This document shows positions 16,581-27,289 of a stretch of 64,000 nt of DNA, piece after piece. Under the pieces are notes generated by a model. The model was given only the letters and a program-made list of their open reading frames with translations. It was not told the DNA's origin and ran no database searches. The DNA is from CAVQGZ01 sp942491665 (GTDB lineage: Bacteria; Actinomycetota; Actinomycetes; Jiangellales; Jiangellaceae). The position numbers and the translations under genes were made by a program. How positions within the stretch are numbered: position 1 is the first letter of the stretch; each line of letters opens with the position of its first letter. The DNA lies in the NCBI GenBank assembly GCA_942491665.1, contig CALOBR010000010.1, forward strand, positions 62,001 through 126,000. Reading direction: 5' to 3'.

Positions 16581-17606
16581 GTGGGCCCCGCGCTCGAGGT
16601 CGCTGACTGCCGCACCGCAGTGCGCCGCGCGCTGCGTGACCTCGTCGGGCACCCGAGTCCCCGCGTGCTGGTCGCGGTGTCGGGCGGCCCCGACTCGCTG
16701 GCCCTTCTGGGCGCCACCTGCTTCGCGGCCCCTCGCATGGGGGTCGCCGTGGGCGCGGTCACCGTCGACCACGGCCTGCAACCAGGCTCGGCGCAGCGCG
16801 CCCGGGCCGTGGCCGCGGCGGCCGTACGCCTCGGTGCTGAGCCGGTGAGCGTCGCGCACGTGACGGTGGACGGCGGCGGCGGGCCGGAGGCGGCGGCCCG
16901 CCGCGCCCGCTACGGGGCGCTCGAGCGCGCTGCCCGGGCGGCTCGCGCGCAGGCCCTGCTGCTCGCGCACACTCGCGACGACCAGGCCGAGACGGTGCTG
17001 CTGGGCCTCGCTCGCGGCTCGGGCACGCGTTCGCTGGCCGGCATGGCGGCGGTGGCCGGCCTCTACCGGCGACCCTTCCTGGCCCTGCAGCGCGCCACGG
17101 TGGCAGCGGCTGCCGATGCGATGGCTGCTGGCGCGGGCGGGATGACGCCGTGGGACGACCCCCACAACCGTGACCGGGCGTTCGCCCGGGTGCGGGTGCG
17201 CCACGACGTGCTGCCCGTGCTCGAGGCCGACCTCGGTCCCGGTGTCGGTGCGGCGCTGGCTCGCAGCGCGAACCTGCTGCGCGACGACGCCGATGCGCTC
17301 GACGAGTGGGCGCGCTCCCAGGTCCCCTCACTGGTCACTGCCCCCGCGACCGTCGATGCCGACCGCGAGGGCACGACCGGCGTCGATGCTGTCGGGCTCT
17401 CGGCGCTGCCGAGGGCGATCCGAACCCGGGTGCTGCGCCAGGCTGCGCTGAGCGCAGGCGCCCCCGCCTCCGACCTCACGGCCGGTCACGTGAGCGCCCT
17501 CGACACCCTCGTCATGAGCGACGCGGCCGGCATGAGCATCGACCTGCCCGGACGCGTCCGGGCCCACCGCGCCGGCGGTCGGCTCTACATGAGCCGGAGC
17601 ACCTGA
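16581..17606 (+). CDS. tilS: tRNA(Ile)-lysidine synthetase
   Basis: A 341-residue N-type ATP pyrophosphatase. The PP-loop VLVAVSGGPDSLALLG lies near residue 35, with VTVDHGLQPGS and LLLAHTRDDQAETVLLGLARGSGTRSLAGM behind it. The enzyme attaches lysine to C34 of the tRNA(Ile) CAU anticodon so that it reads AUA. The C-terminal third is short, as in other actinobacterial TilS. The GTG at 16581 is seven bases after the DUF2342 stop. The tilS-hpt-ftsH order is conserved widely in bacteria, which raises confidence. Confidence 0.94.
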   Translation: MGPALEVADCRTAVRRALRDLVGHPSPRVLVAVSGGPDSLALLGATCFAAPRMGVAVGAVTVDHGLQPGSAQRARAVAAAAVRLGAEPVSVAHVTVDGGGGPEAAARRARYGALERAARAARAQALLLAHTRDDQAETVLLGLARGSGTRSLAGMAAVAGLYRRPFLALQRATVAAAADAMAAGAGGMTPWDDPHNRDRAFARVRVRHDVLPVLEADLGPGVGAALARSANLLRDDADALDEWARSQVPSLVTAPATVDADREGTTGVDAVGLSALPRAIRTRVLRQAALSAGAPASDLTAGHVSALDTLVMSDAAGMSIDLPGRVRAHRAGGRLYMSRST

Positions 17607-17651
17607 CCCGGAGCCCAGCCGACGTGAGTGATCCGTGGCAGGCTCACGTCC

Positions 17652-18203
17652 GTGGACGCACCCGACGTCGAGGCCGACCTGTCCAAGGTTCTGCTCACTG
17701 AGGAGCAGATACAGACCCGGGCCGGCGAGCTCGCCGCCCAGATCGAACGTGACTACGCCGGGCGAGAGGTGCTGCTGGTCGGGGTGCTCAAGGGTGCGGT
17801 GATGGTGATGGCCGACCTCGCGCGCTGCTTCTCCGGCCACGTCGGCATGGACTGGATGGCGGTGTCGTCCTACGGCTCGGGGACGAAGTCGAGCGGTGTC
17901 GTGCGCATCCTGAAAGACCTCGACACCGACATCACCGGTCGGGACGTGCTGGTGGTCGAAGACATCATCGACACCGGGCTGACGCTGTCGTGGCTGATGA
18001 GCAACCTACGTTCGCGCAACCCGGCGTCGCTGGAGATCGTTGCCATGCTGCGCAAGCCGGACGCCGCCCGCATGCCGCTGGATGTTCGCTACGTCGGCTT
18101 CGACATCCCCAACGACTTCGTCGTCGGCTACGGGCTCGACTTCGACGAGAAGTACCGCAACCTGCGCTGCGTCGCCACACTTCGCCCGGAGGTGTACTCC
18201 TGA
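17652..18203 (+). CDS. hpt: Hypoxanthine phosphoribosyltransferase
   Basis: A 183-residue purine salvage enzyme that converts hypoxanthine or guanine plus PRPP to IMP or GMP. Motifs: LLVGVLKGAVMVMADLAR (PPi loop), WMAVSSYGSGTKSSG (flexible loop), the PRPP-binding VLVVEDIIDTGLTLSW and DIPNDFVVGYGLDFDEKYRN. GTG 17652 is chosen because VDAPDVEADLSKVLLTEEQI matches the usual N-terminus; an in-frame GTG at 17628 would add eight residues. It lies between tilS and ftsH. A short palindrome overlaps the stop codon. Confidence 0.94.
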   Translation: MDAPDVEADLSKVLLTEEQIQTRAGELAAQIERDYAGREVLLVGVLKGAVMVMADLARCFSGHVGMDWMAVSSYGSGTKSSGVVRILKDLDTDITGRDVLVVEDIIDTGLTLSWLMSNLRSRNPASLEIVAMLRKPDAARMPLDVRYVGFDIPNDFVVGYGLDFDEKYRNLRCVATLRPEVYS

Positions 18204-18222
18204 CGACGGAGCGAGCGTCGTC
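18202..18222 (+). terminator. Hairpin at the end of hpt
   Basis: GACGACG-GAGCGAG-CGTCGTC is a perfect seven-base-pair stem that begins in the hpt stop codon. No T-run follows, so if it terminates at all it is Rho-dependent or attenuating. Confidence 0.35.
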
Positions 18223-18324
18223 GGGGCGGAACACCAGCAGTGCGCGCGTCGTTGTCTCCGTGGCAGATCGACAGAGCGGCAGCCTGCGGGCCTGCGGTGT
18301 ACCGTCGAACATCCGCACGCACTG

Positions 18325-18354
18325 AAAGGACCGTCGAGCCCGGCTGGCAGCCGG
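18325..18354 (+). promoter_or_regulatory. ftsH leader: distant Shine-Dalgarno and start-proximal hairpin
   Basis: AAAGGA (18325-18330) is the only good ribosome site before ftsH but lies about 30 bases from the start. Between them CCGGCT-GGC-AGCCGG (18340-18354) forms a stable hairpin. Folding would bring the site closer to the start codon, a plausible translational control. The remaining 160-base gap after hpt shows no further gene. Confidence 0.35.
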
Positions 18355-18364
18355 TCTTGTGCTC

Positions 18365-20379
<2,015 letters not shown>

Positions 20380-20383
<4 letters not shown>

Positions 20384-20952
20384 GCCAGCCCTTCGACCTC
20401 CCCCGGGCCGAAGCCGCGGTGCGCGAGCTGTTGCTGGCAATCGGCGAAGACCCCGAGCGCGACGGGCTGCGCGACACCCCGGGCCGGGTGGCCCGCGCGT
20501 ACGACGAGGTGTTCGCCGGGCTGCGCCAGCAGCCGCAAGACGTGCTCACGACCACGTTCGAGCTGGGCCATGACGAGATGGTGCTGGTGAAGAACATCGA
20601 GACCTACTCGATGTGCGAGCACCACCTGGTGCCGTTCCACGGTGAGGCGCACGTCGGCTACATCCCGTCGGACGACGGACGCATCGCCGGCATCTCCAAG
20701 CTGGCCCGCCTGGTCGAGGTGTTCGCCCGGCGTCCGCAGGTGCAGGAACGGCTGACGTGCCAGATCGCCGACTCGATGGTCGACATCCTGCGCCCCCGCG
20801 GCGTCATCGTCGTGCTCGACTGCGAGCACCTGTGCATGTCGATGCGCGGCGTGCGCAAGCCGGGTGCGCGCACCGTCACGAGCGCGGTCAGGGGCCAGCT
20901 GCTCGACCCGAGCTCCCGCGCCGAGGCGATGTCGCTGATCCTCGGCTCGTGA
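20380..20952 (+). CDS. folE: GTP cyclohydrolase I
   Basis: 190 residues. Converts GTP to 7,8-dihydroneopterin triphosphate, the first step of folate synthesis. Signature elements are DTPGRVARAYDEVFAG, the zinc-binding SMCEHHLVPFHGEAHVGYIP, GISKLARLVEVFARRPQVQE and CEHLCMSMRGVRKPG with the second zinc cysteine. The GTG start lies within the ftsH stop (GTGA) and its own stop overlaps folP, so this begins a coupled folE-folP-folB-folK run. All catalytic residues appear intact. Confidence 0.96.
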
Positions 20953-21782
20953 CGACAGCGTCGGTGCCCCGGCCCGGCCGGTGCGTCGTCATGGGCGTGG
21001 TGAACGTGACCCCGGACTCGTTCAGCGATGGCGGCCAGTTCGCCGACGCCGCCCCCGCCATCGCCCACGGCCACCGCCTGGTCACGGCCGGCGCCGACCT
21101 CGTCGACGTGGGCGGGGAGTCGACGCGTCCAGGAGCCGGCCGCCCCGACGCGGCCGAGGAGAGCCGGCGTGTGCTGCCGGTGGTGGACGGCCTGGCGAGA
21201 GTTGGGGCCACGGTCAGCATCGACACGATGCGCCCCGACGTCGCCACCGCCGCCCTCGACGCCGGCGCTGCCCTGGTCAACGACGTCTCCGGAGGGCTGG
21301 CCGACCCCACCATGCTTGCCGTGGTGGCTGAGCGGGGGGTGCCGGTCGTTCTCATGCACTGGCGCGGTCCGTCGGTCGACATGCAGACCCGCACCGACTA
21401 CGGCGACGTGGTCATGGAGGTGCGCGACCACCTGGCCGCCCGGGCCGACGCCGCCCTCGCGGCAGGAGTCGAGGAGAGCAACCTCGTGCTCGACCCCGGA
21501 CTCGGCTTCGCGAAGCTCCCCGAGCACAACTGGGCACTGCTGAACCGCCTCGACGTGCTGGTCGACCTGGGGTTCCCGGTGCTCGTGGCGGCATCGCGCA
21601 AGTCGTTCCTCGGCGACCTGCTGCGCGACGGTGCCGGCCCGCGGCCCGTCGAGCAGCGCGAGGACGCCACGACCGCTGTCACGGCACTGGCCGCGGCGGC
21701 CGGCGCCTGGGGCGTGCGGGTGCATGAGGTGCGCCCCGCCCATGACGCCGTGCGGGTCACCGCCCGATGGGTGCGGGGATGA
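20949..21782 (+). CDS. folP: Dihydropteroate synthase
   Basis: A 277-residue TIM-barrel enzyme that joins p-aminobenzoate to hydroxymethyl-dihydropterin diphosphate; it is the sulfonamide target. Motifs: VMGVVNVTPDSFSDGG, LVDVGGESTRPGA, SIDTMRPDVA, VNDVSGG, DPGLGFAKLPEHNW and ASRKSFLG. All pterin- and diphosphate-binding loops are present, which argues for the true FolP1 type rather than the inactive FolP2 paralogue of mycobacteria. The GTG start overlaps the folE stop. Confidence 0.96.
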   Translation: MTTASVPRPGRCVVMGVVNVTPDSFSDGGQFADAAPAIAHGHRLVTAGADLVDVGGESTRPGAGRPDAAEESRRVLPVVDGLARVGATVSIDTMRPDVATAALDAGAALVNDVSGGLADPTMLAVVAERGVPVVLMHWRGPSVDMQTRTDYGDVVMEVRDHLAARADAALAAGVEESNLVLDPGLGFAKLPEHNWALLNRLDVLVDLGFPVLVAASRKSFLGDLLRDGAGPRPVEQREDATTAVTALAAAAGAWGVRVHEVRPAHDAVRVTARWVRG

Positions 21783-21813
21783 GCGCCACGCCCGCCGGGT
21801 CGACGGCGGGGAC

Positions 21814-21819
21814 TACCCT
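21814..21819 (+). promoter_or_regulatory. Internal leaderless-type -10 for folB
   Basis: TACCCT ends seven bases before GTG 21827. It would allow folB and folK to be transcribed apart from ftsH-folE-folP, and it favours the shorter folB start. Confidence 0.45.
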
Positions 21820-21826
21820 CGCTGAC

Positions 21827-22210
21827 GTGAGCGAGGTGTCCGCTTCCCCTGCCGACCGGGTTCTGCTGCGCGGGCTGCGCGGCTACGGTCGCCATGGCGT
21901 GATGGAGTCCGAGCGTCGGATGGGGCAGACGTTCCTGGTCGACGTGACCATGGAGCTCGACACCCGCCCAGCCGCGATCTCGGACAACGTCAACGACACC
22001 GTGGACTACGGTGACGTCGCACAGTCCGTCCTGCAGATCGTGGAAGGAGAGCCGGTCGCTCTGCTCGAGCGGCTCGCCCAGCTCATCTGCGACGCTGTTC
22101 TCGTCCACGAGAGGGTCGCCGCCGTTGAGGTGACCGTGCACAAACCCTCGGCGCCGGTCCCGGCGCCGTTCGACGACATTGCCGTGACCATCCGGAGGGC
22201 CCGCGCGTGA
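21827..22210 (+). CDS. folB: Dihydroneopterin aldolase
   Basis: A 127-residue T-fold enzyme that cleaves dihydroneopterin to 6-hydroxymethyl-dihydropterin and glycolaldehyde. Motifs: DRVLLRGLRGYGRHGVMESER (substrate-binding His and Glu), NDTVDYGDVAQSV and VTVHKPSAPVPAPFDDIAV with the catalytic lysine. GTG 21827 fits the family length and a TACCCT -10 seven bases upstream. An ATG at 21779, overlapping the folP stop, would add 16 poorly conserved residues and could be used by the read-through transcript. Confidence 0.93.
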   Translation: MSEVSASPADRVLLRGLRGYGRHGVMESERRMGQTFLVDVTMELDTRPAAISDNVNDTVDYGDVAQSVLQIVEGEPVALLERLAQLICDAVLVHERVAAVEVTVHKPSAPVPAPFDDIAVTIRRARA

Positions 22211-22773
22211 CCTCGGTTCCCAACCCATTCGTGATCGATGCCGACACCTTGACCGGCGAGCTCAGGCCCATCCGGCGCGTGGCGCTCGGGCTCGGCAGCA
22301 ACCTCGGCGACCGGCTGGAGTACCTGCAGGCTGCGGTCGACACGCTGACCGAGACGCCGGACATCGTCCCGGTCGCCGTCTCCCAGGTGTATGAGACCGA
22401 CGCCGTCGGCGGCCCGGACGGGCAGCCGGCGTTCCTCAACGCGGTGCTGACGCTCGACACCATGCTGGCAGCCCGCACGCTCGTGGAACGAGCCTTGGCC
22501 GTCGAGGACGCGTACGGCCGCGACCGCAAGGAGCGGTGGGGCCCGCGCACCCTGGACGTGGACGTGCTTGCCGTCGGGTCGGAGAGGGTCAACGAGCCCG
22601 ACCTGGTCGTCCCGCACCCCCTCATCGCCGAGCGCGGCTTCGTGCTCCACCCGTGGGCCGAGATCGACCCCGACTTCGACATCCCCGGGCTCGGCCAGGT
22701 GGGCCAGCTTGCCGCGGCAGTGAGCAAGGACGGGGTGCGCAAGACCGAGCACTACCTGCTGCTGCCCGGCTGA
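22207..22773 (+). CDS. folK: 6-hydroxymethyl-7,8-dihydropterin pyrophosphokinase
   Basis: 188 residues. Transfers pyrophosphate from ATP to hydroxymethyl-dihydropterin, making the FolP substrate. Signature: ALGLGSNLGDRLEYLQAA, then FLNAVLTLDT, RWGPRTLDVDVLAVG and VPHPLIAERGFVLHPWAEI. An N-terminal extension of about 25 residues precedes the fold, as in several actinobacteria. Start GTG overlaps the folB stop. With FolE, FolP and FolB it covers most of the dihydropteroate pathway. Confidence 0.95.
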   Translation: MTSVPNPFVIDADTLTGELRPIRRVALGLGSNLGDRLEYLQAAVDTLTETPDIVPVAVSQVYETDAVGGPDGQPAFLNAVLTLDTMLAARTLVERALAVEDAYGRDRKERWGPRTLDVDVLAVGSERVNEPDLVVPHPLIAERGFVLHPWAEIDPDFDIPGLGQVGQLAAAVSKDGVRKTEHYLLLPG

Positions 22774-22792
22774 GCCGGGGCTGCCCGACCCG

Positions 22793-23266
22793 ATGACCCC
22801 CACGAGACCTCCGACCCTGCTGGTCGCGGGCATCACTGGGCTCGTGGTCGGCTTCAGCCTCGCGGGCTTGAGCGACCGGCTCGGCTCTGGGCTGCCACGC
22901 GTGTCGTGGGTGAGCATCGGCCTGCTGCTGTTCCTCGCCGCGCTCATCGTCGTCGCCACCCGGCGGGCTCGGGCGTGGGTGAGCGGCGAGCGTCCCCAGC
23001 AGCCCGGCGACGCCCTGATGATGGGCCGGTTCGTCGCCCTGGCCAAGGCAGGGTCGCTCTTCGGCGCGCTGATGGTCGGCGGCTACCTCGGTCTCGCCGC
23101 CGTCGGCCTCGACCGGGTGAGTACCGACTACGGGCGCGACCATGTGCTGTGGGCACTCGGTGGCGCGTTGGGCGCCACGTCCGTGCTGGTCGCGGCCCTG
23201 CTGCTGGAGCGCGCGCTGCAGCTCCCCAGCGACACCGACGGCGGCGCGACAGGAGCCACGCGATGA
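22793..23266 (+). CDS. DUF3180 membrane protein
   Basis: 157 residues with four hydrophobic segments: near 10-28, 38-56, 82-104 and 117-137. RDHVLWALGGALGATSVL in the last segment is typical of DUF3180. The family sits directly after folK in many actinobacteria, and its role is unknown. ATG 22793 is 19 bases after folK. Its stop overlaps the next ATG. I see no catalytic motif. Confidence 0.85.
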   Translation: MTPTRPPTLLVAGITGLVVGFSLAGLSDRLGSGLPRVSWVSIGLLLFLAALIVVATRRARAWVSGERPQQPGDALMMGRFVALAKAGSLFGALMVGGYLGLAAVGLDRVSTDYGRDHVLWALGGALGATSVLVAALLLERALQLPSDTDGGATGATR

Positions 23267-24393
23267 GCGCCCTCGGTATCACCCTGGACAACCTCACCAA
23301 GCAGTTCGGCCCGAGCGCGCCGCCGGCGGTCGACTCGCTGACGCTGTCGATACCCGGCGGGTCCATCGTCGCGCTGATCGGCCCCTCGGGATGCGGCAAG
23401 ACCACCACCCTGCGCATGGTCAACCGGCTGATCGAACCGACGTCGGGCACCATCACCATCGGTGGCACCGACGTCACGCACCAGCCGGTCACCGAGTTGC
23501 GACGCGAGATCGGGTACGTCATCCAGCAGGTGGGTCTGTTCCCGCACCGCACGATCGGCGCGAACATCGCCACCGTGCCCAAGACGCTCGGCTGGAGCAA
23601 GGAACGCATCGACGCGCGCATCGCCGAGCTCACCGCCCTCGTCGGGCTTGACGACGACATGCTCGACCGCTACCCCGACGAGCTCTCCGGCGGGCAGCAG
23701 CAACGGGTCGGGGTGGCCCGGGCGCTGGCCGCCGACCCGCCCGTCCTGCTCATGGACGAGCCGTTCGGCGCGGTCGACCCGATCGTGCGCAGCAGGCTCC
23801 AGGACGAGCTGCTCAGCCTTCAGGAGCGCGTGCACAAGACAATCGTGCTGGTCACCCACGACATCGACGAGGCGCTCAAGCTGGGCGACCGCATCGCGCT
23901 GCTCAACGTCGGCGGCATCTTGGAGCAGTACGCCACCCCCGACGAGCTGCTGCGGGCGCCGGCCAACGCCTTCGTCGAGGAGTTCGTCGGTGACGACCGC
24001 GGGGTGAAGCGGCTTCAGCTGTCGACGGTGAGCCAGCTGCCGTTCGAGCAGGGCCCGGTGCTCGACCTGGCCTCGCCTCTCGACCAGGCGCGCGCGGTGA
24101 TGCGCGACTACCGAAGCGAGTGGCTGGGCCTCACCGACTCGGGACAGTTCGTCGGCTGGGTCGACGGCTCCGCCTTGGCCGAGGGCGTCGACCTCGCACG
24201 CGTGCAGCGGTACCCGGCCGCGGGCCGCGTGACGCCGGTCAGCACCCTGCGCAACGCGATGGAGGTGATCATGAACTCGAACACCTCGGTAGCCGTCATC
24301 GACGACGAGGGACGTTTCGGGGGCGTGGTCACCCTGGAAGCCATCCGCGCCGAGCTGGGTCTGGCCGACATCCGGCCCGGCTCCGCGGTATGA
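23263..24393 (+). CDS. Glycine betaine/choline/proline ABC transporter ATP-binding protein (OpuCA/ProV-like)
   Basis: A 376-residue ATPase: Walker A GPSGCGKTTTLRM, Q-loop YVIQQVGLFPHRTI, signature LSGGQQQRVGVARALA, Walker B VLLMDEPFGAVDP. The C-terminal 110 residues (from VLDLASPLDQARAVM) resemble a degenerate CBS pair (MNSNTSVAVIDDEGRFGGVV), which in OpuA-type systems senses ionic strength. It starts inside the DUF3180 stop (ATGA) and heads an ATPase-permease-permease-binding protein operon for compatible-solute uptake. Confidence 0.92.
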   Translation: MSALGITLDNLTKQFGPSAPPAVDSLTLSIPGGSIVALIGPSGCGKTTTLRMVNRLIEPTSGTITIGGTDVTHQPVTELRREIGYVIQQVGLFPHRTIGANIATVPKTLGWSKERIDARIAELTALVGLDDDMLDRYPDELSGGQQQRVGVARALAADPPVLLMDEPFGAVDPIVRSRLQDELLSLQERVHKTIVLVTHDIDEALKLGDRIALLNVGGILEQYATPDELLRAPANAFVEEFVGDDRGVKRLQLSTVSQLPFEQGPVLDLASPLDQARAVMRDYRSEWLGLTDSGQFVGWVDGSALAEGVDLARVQRYPAAGRVTPVSTLRNAMEVIMNSNTSVAVIDDEGRFGGVVTLEAIRAELGLADIRPGSAV

Positions 24394-25115
24394 GCGTGCC
24401 CAGCGTGGTGGCGGCGGCGCAGGCGGTGGGCGTCGCTGCGCAGGACCGCAACCCGATCATCCGCTGGGACTATGTCGTCGACCAGGCCGACGACATCGCC
24501 GCTGCGCTGCTTCAGCACCTTGAGCTGACGTTGCTGTCGGTCGCCGTGGGACTGGCGATCTCGGCCCCGCTGGCAGCGCTGGCCCTACGCAGGTCGTGGG
24601 CCACGAACGCGATCACCGGGTTCACCGGCTTTCTCTACACGCTTCCGTCGGTGGCCTTGTTCGCGCTGCTCGTGCCCGTGTTCGGGTTCAGCCGTCTGAG
24701 CACCGTGATCCCGCTGGCCAGCTACACCCTGCTGATCTTGGTCACCAACATCATCGAGGGTTTCCGGTCGGTGCCCGAGGCGGTCGTCGACTCCGCCAAC
24801 GCGATGGGCCTCACCCCGGCGCGGCGGGTCTGGTCGGTGGAGCTGCCGCTGGCCATGCCGTCGATCATCACCGGCCTGCGCATCGCCACCGTGTCGACGG
24901 TTGGGCTGCTCACCGTCGCCGCCATCATCGGCCAAGGTGGCCTCGGCCGGCTGATCCTGGACGGGCTGCGCCGCGGGTTCTGGACTCCCATGACGGTCGG
25001 CGCGGTGCTCTCGGTGCTGCTGGCCCTCGTTCTCGACGTGCTCATCCTGTGGCTCGGCCGGGTCGTCACCCCGTGGACGCGGGCCAAGCGCGACGCGCAG
25101 GCGGTGGGCCGATGA
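24390..25115 (+). CDS. Osmolyte ABC transporter permease (OpuC/ProW family), first
   Basis: 241 residues with about five or six transmembrane segments. The EAA-type coupling loop is visible as VPEAVVDSANAMGLTPARRVWSVELPLAMP, and IIGQGGLGRLILDGL is the family's late cytoplasmic motif. An N-terminal stretch of about 35 residues precedes the first membrane helix. It starts in the ATPase stop and ends in the start of the second permease, so ATPase and permeases are made in step. Confidence 0.9.
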   Translation: MSVPSVVAAAQAVGVAAQDRNPIIRWDYVVDQADDIAAALLQHLELTLLSVAVGLAISAPLAALALRRSWATNAITGFTGFLYTLPSVALFALLVPVFGFSRLSTVIPLASYTLLILVTNIIEGFRSVPEAVVDSANAMGLTPARRVWSVELPLAMPSIITGLRIATVSTVGLLTVAAIIGQGGLGRLILDGLRRGFWTPMTVGAVLSVLLALVLDVLILWLGRVVTPWTRAKRDAQAVGR

Positions 25116-25837
25116 GTGGTCTGACGCGCCAAGCCGCCGTCCCTCGCGACATCGGCCTGTGGGAGTGGCTGTCCGACCCGGCCACGTGGACAGGCCCGGA
25201 CGGCATCCTTGCGTCCTTGCAGGAGACGGTCGTGCTCTGCGCCGTCGTGCTGGCCGTCGCGACAGCCGTCGCCGTCCCGCTTGCGGCCTGGTTGGCCCAC
25301 CACGGCAAGGGCGAGCTGAGCGTGACCTGGATGGTCACGCTCAGCCGCGCCGTGCCGACGTTCGCGATCGCCGGCCTGCTTGTGCCGATCTCCCTGGTCA
25401 ACGGCTGGGGCTTCGAGCCGTGGCCGATCTTCATCGCCCTGCTGCTGCTGGCTCTGCCGCCCATCTACCTCAACACCTACACCGCGATCCAGGGGGTGCC
25501 CCGCGGCACGGTGGACGCCGCGCATGCCATGGGATTCTCCGACCGCCGAGTGCTGCTCACGGTCGAGGGGCCGTTGGCGGCCACGCTGGTGTTCGCCGGT
25601 ATCCGGGTGTCGGCAGTGCAGGTCGTGGCCACCGAACCCATCCGCGCCTTCCTCGGCGGCGACGGCATGGGGCGCTACGTGCGCGACGGCCTGGGTCAGA
25701 ACAACGACACGCTTCTTGTCGGCGGAGCGATTCTTGTGGCTACCCTTGCGGCTGCAACCGGGTTGGCGTTCGGTCTGCTCGAACGGCTCGTCCTGCCGCA
25801 GGGCGTCCGCAGGCTGTCGACCATCCGAGCTTCCTAG
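25112..25837 (+). CDS. Osmolyte ABC transporter permease (OpuC/ProW family), second
   Basis: 241 residues, the same length as its partner but clearly diverged. Its coupling loop reads VPRGTVDAAHAMGFSDRRVLLTVEGPLA and its late motif FLGGDGMGRYVRDGL. Paired unequal permeases are normal for OpuC/OpuB-type importers. The ATG overlaps the previous stop. Nineteen bases separate its stop from the substrate-binding lipoprotein. Confidence 0.9.
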   Translation: MSGLTRQAAVPRDIGLWEWLSDPATWTGPDGILASLQETVVLCAVVLAVATAVAVPLAAWLAHHGKGELSVTWMVTLSRAVPTFAIAGLLVPISLVNGWGFEPWPIFIALLLLALPPIYLNTYTAIQGVPRGTVDAAHAMGFSDRRVLLTVEGPLAATLVFAGIRVSAVQVVATEPIRAFLGGDGMGRYVRDGLGQNNDTLLVGGAILVATLAAATGLAFGLLERLVLPQGVRRLSTIRAS

Positions 25838-25856
25838 GACGAAGGACACCCACCTC

Positions 25857-26792
25857 ATGCGCAACAGCACCGCCCGCTTCATGCTCCCCGTCGCGCTGCT
25901 CGGACTCGCCCTCGCGGCGTGCGGCAGCGACGACGACTCCGCCGAGCCGACCGGCGACGCGTCGGGCTCCGAGGCCGCCGCTCCCGAGGGCCCCACCATC
26001 AAGGTGCGCGGCCAGGCGTTCAGCGAGTCGGTGACCATCGCCGAGGCGTATGGGCAGTATCTGCAGGCCAAGGGCTACGACGTCGAGATCCTCACCGAAG
26101 CGGGCTTCCGCGACGAGGCGGTCACCGGCATCGAGACCGGTGAGCTCGACCTGATCGTCGACTACATCGGCAGCGCTCAGTCAGAACTCGTACCGGACGC
26201 GGAGGCGTCGGCAGACCCGGACGAGGTCAGCGCCACACTCGCCCCCTACTTCGAGGGCATCGGCGCCACGCTGCTCGAGTACAGCCCGGCCGTGGACGGC
26301 AACGCCTACGTCGTGCGGGGGGACGAGGATGCGACGACGATCTCCGACACCACCGACTCCGGCCTGGTGTTCGGCGCCTCCGCTCAGTGCTACGAGCGCC
26401 CGCAGTGCTACCTCGGCCTGACCGATCCGGCGATCTACGGCATCGAGTTCGCCGACACCGTCACCCTGGAGTTCGGCCCGCTGCTCGGTGAGGCGCTGGC
26501 GGCCGAGGAGGTCGACGCGGTGATCTGGAACACCACGGCCCCGCAGATCGAGACTGAGGGATTCAAGGTGCTCGAGGACGACCAGGGTCTCTTCTCCGCA
26601 GACAACATCGCGCCGATCGTGCGCGCAGAGATCCTGGACGCCTACGGCGACATGCTCGCTGAAGACCTGAATGGTCTGAGTGAACAGATCACCACCGAGG
26701 ACCTGCTGGAGTGGAACGTCCAGACCGACATCGAGCTGCGCGAGTCCGACGACGTCGCCACCGAGTGGCTGACCGAGAAGGGCCTGCTCTGA
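25857..26792 (+). CDS. Osmolyte ABC transporter substrate-binding lipoprotein (OpuAC/OpuCC-like)
   Basis: 311 residues. A signal peptide ends in the lipobox LALAAC, so the protein is anchored outside the membrane after Lgt processing. A Ser/Asp-rich linker follows, then a type II periplasmic-binding fold (TIKVRGQAFSESVTIAEAYGQYL, ETGELDLIVDYIGS). It captures a quaternary amine such as glycine betaine, carnitine or choline for the two permeases upstream. Which ligand is not clear. The ribosome site GGACGAAGGA lies upstream of the ATG. The stop overlaps the next gene at CTGA. Confidence 0.9.
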   Translation: MRNSTARFMLPVALLGLALAACGSDDDSAEPTGDASGSEAAAPEGPTIKVRGQAFSESVTIAEAYGQYLQAKGYDVEILTEAGFRDEAVTGIETGELDLIVDYIGSAQSELVPDAEASADPDEVSATLAPYFEGIGATLLEYSPAVDGNAYVVRGDEDATTISDTTDSGLVFGASAQCYERPQCYLGLTDPAIYGIEFADTVTLEFGPLLGEALAAEEVDAVIWNTTAPQIETEGFKVLEDDQGLFSADNIAPIVRAEILDAYGDMLAEDLNGLSEQITTEDLLEWNVQTDIELRESDDVATEWLTEKGLL

Positions 26793-27289
26793 CCAGCGTC
26801 GACGGGGTCTTCGCCCCACCGTCCGAGCCATGGGTTCGGGTCTCGCCGAAGTTGATCACCGCGCGTCGGCTGGTGCTCGCACTCACGCTCACGCCGATCG
26901 TCGCCATCGTGGTCGCGATCACCTGGGTGGCACCCGCTCCCGGCTGGGTGCCGGGGGTGGTCGCTGCCGTCGGACTGGTGATCTTCGTGTGGGCCTGGTG
27001 GCTGATCGGGCGCCGGGTGCGCTCGTACGGCTACTGCGAGCGGGCCGACGACCTGCTCGTGACCAGCGGCATCCTTTTCCGCCGCCTGGTCATCGTGCCG
27101 TACGGACGCATGCAGCTCGTGGACGTGACCGCCGGACCGATCGACCGGTGGCTCGGCATCACGACCGTCCAGCTGCACACGGCGGCTGCGACCTCCGACG
27201 CCGCGATCCCCGGGCTCGCGCCTGACGACGCGTCCGAGCTGCGCGACCGGCTCTCCGCCGTCGGCGAGCAGCGGTCAGCCGGTCTGTGA
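26789..27289 (+). CDS. PH domain (DUF304, YdbS-like) membrane protein, probable CTG start
   Basis: About 166 residues: a cytoplasmic lead (DGVFAPPSEPWVRVSP), two adjacent hydrophobic segments (LVLALTLTPIVAIVVAITWV and WVPGVVAAVGLVIFVWAWW), then a bacterial PH module with LLVTSGILFRRLVIVPYGRMQLVDV and LGITTVQLHT, the DUF304 core. Homologous families begin close to the FAPP segment. No ATG or GTG lies there, but CTG 26789 overlaps the previous stop as CTGA, in the place where neighbours have ATGA or GTGA. A GTG at 26765 is the conventional alternative. It is coupled to the larger PH protein next. Confidence 0.82.
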   Translation: MTSVDGVFAPPSEPWVRVSPKLITARRLVLALTLTPIVAIVVAITWVAPAPGWVPGVVAAVGLVIFVWAWWLIGRRVRSYGYCERADDLLVTSGILFRRLVIVPYGRMQLVDVTAGPIDRWLGITTVQLHTAAATSDAAIPGLAPDDASELRDRLSAVGEQRSAGL

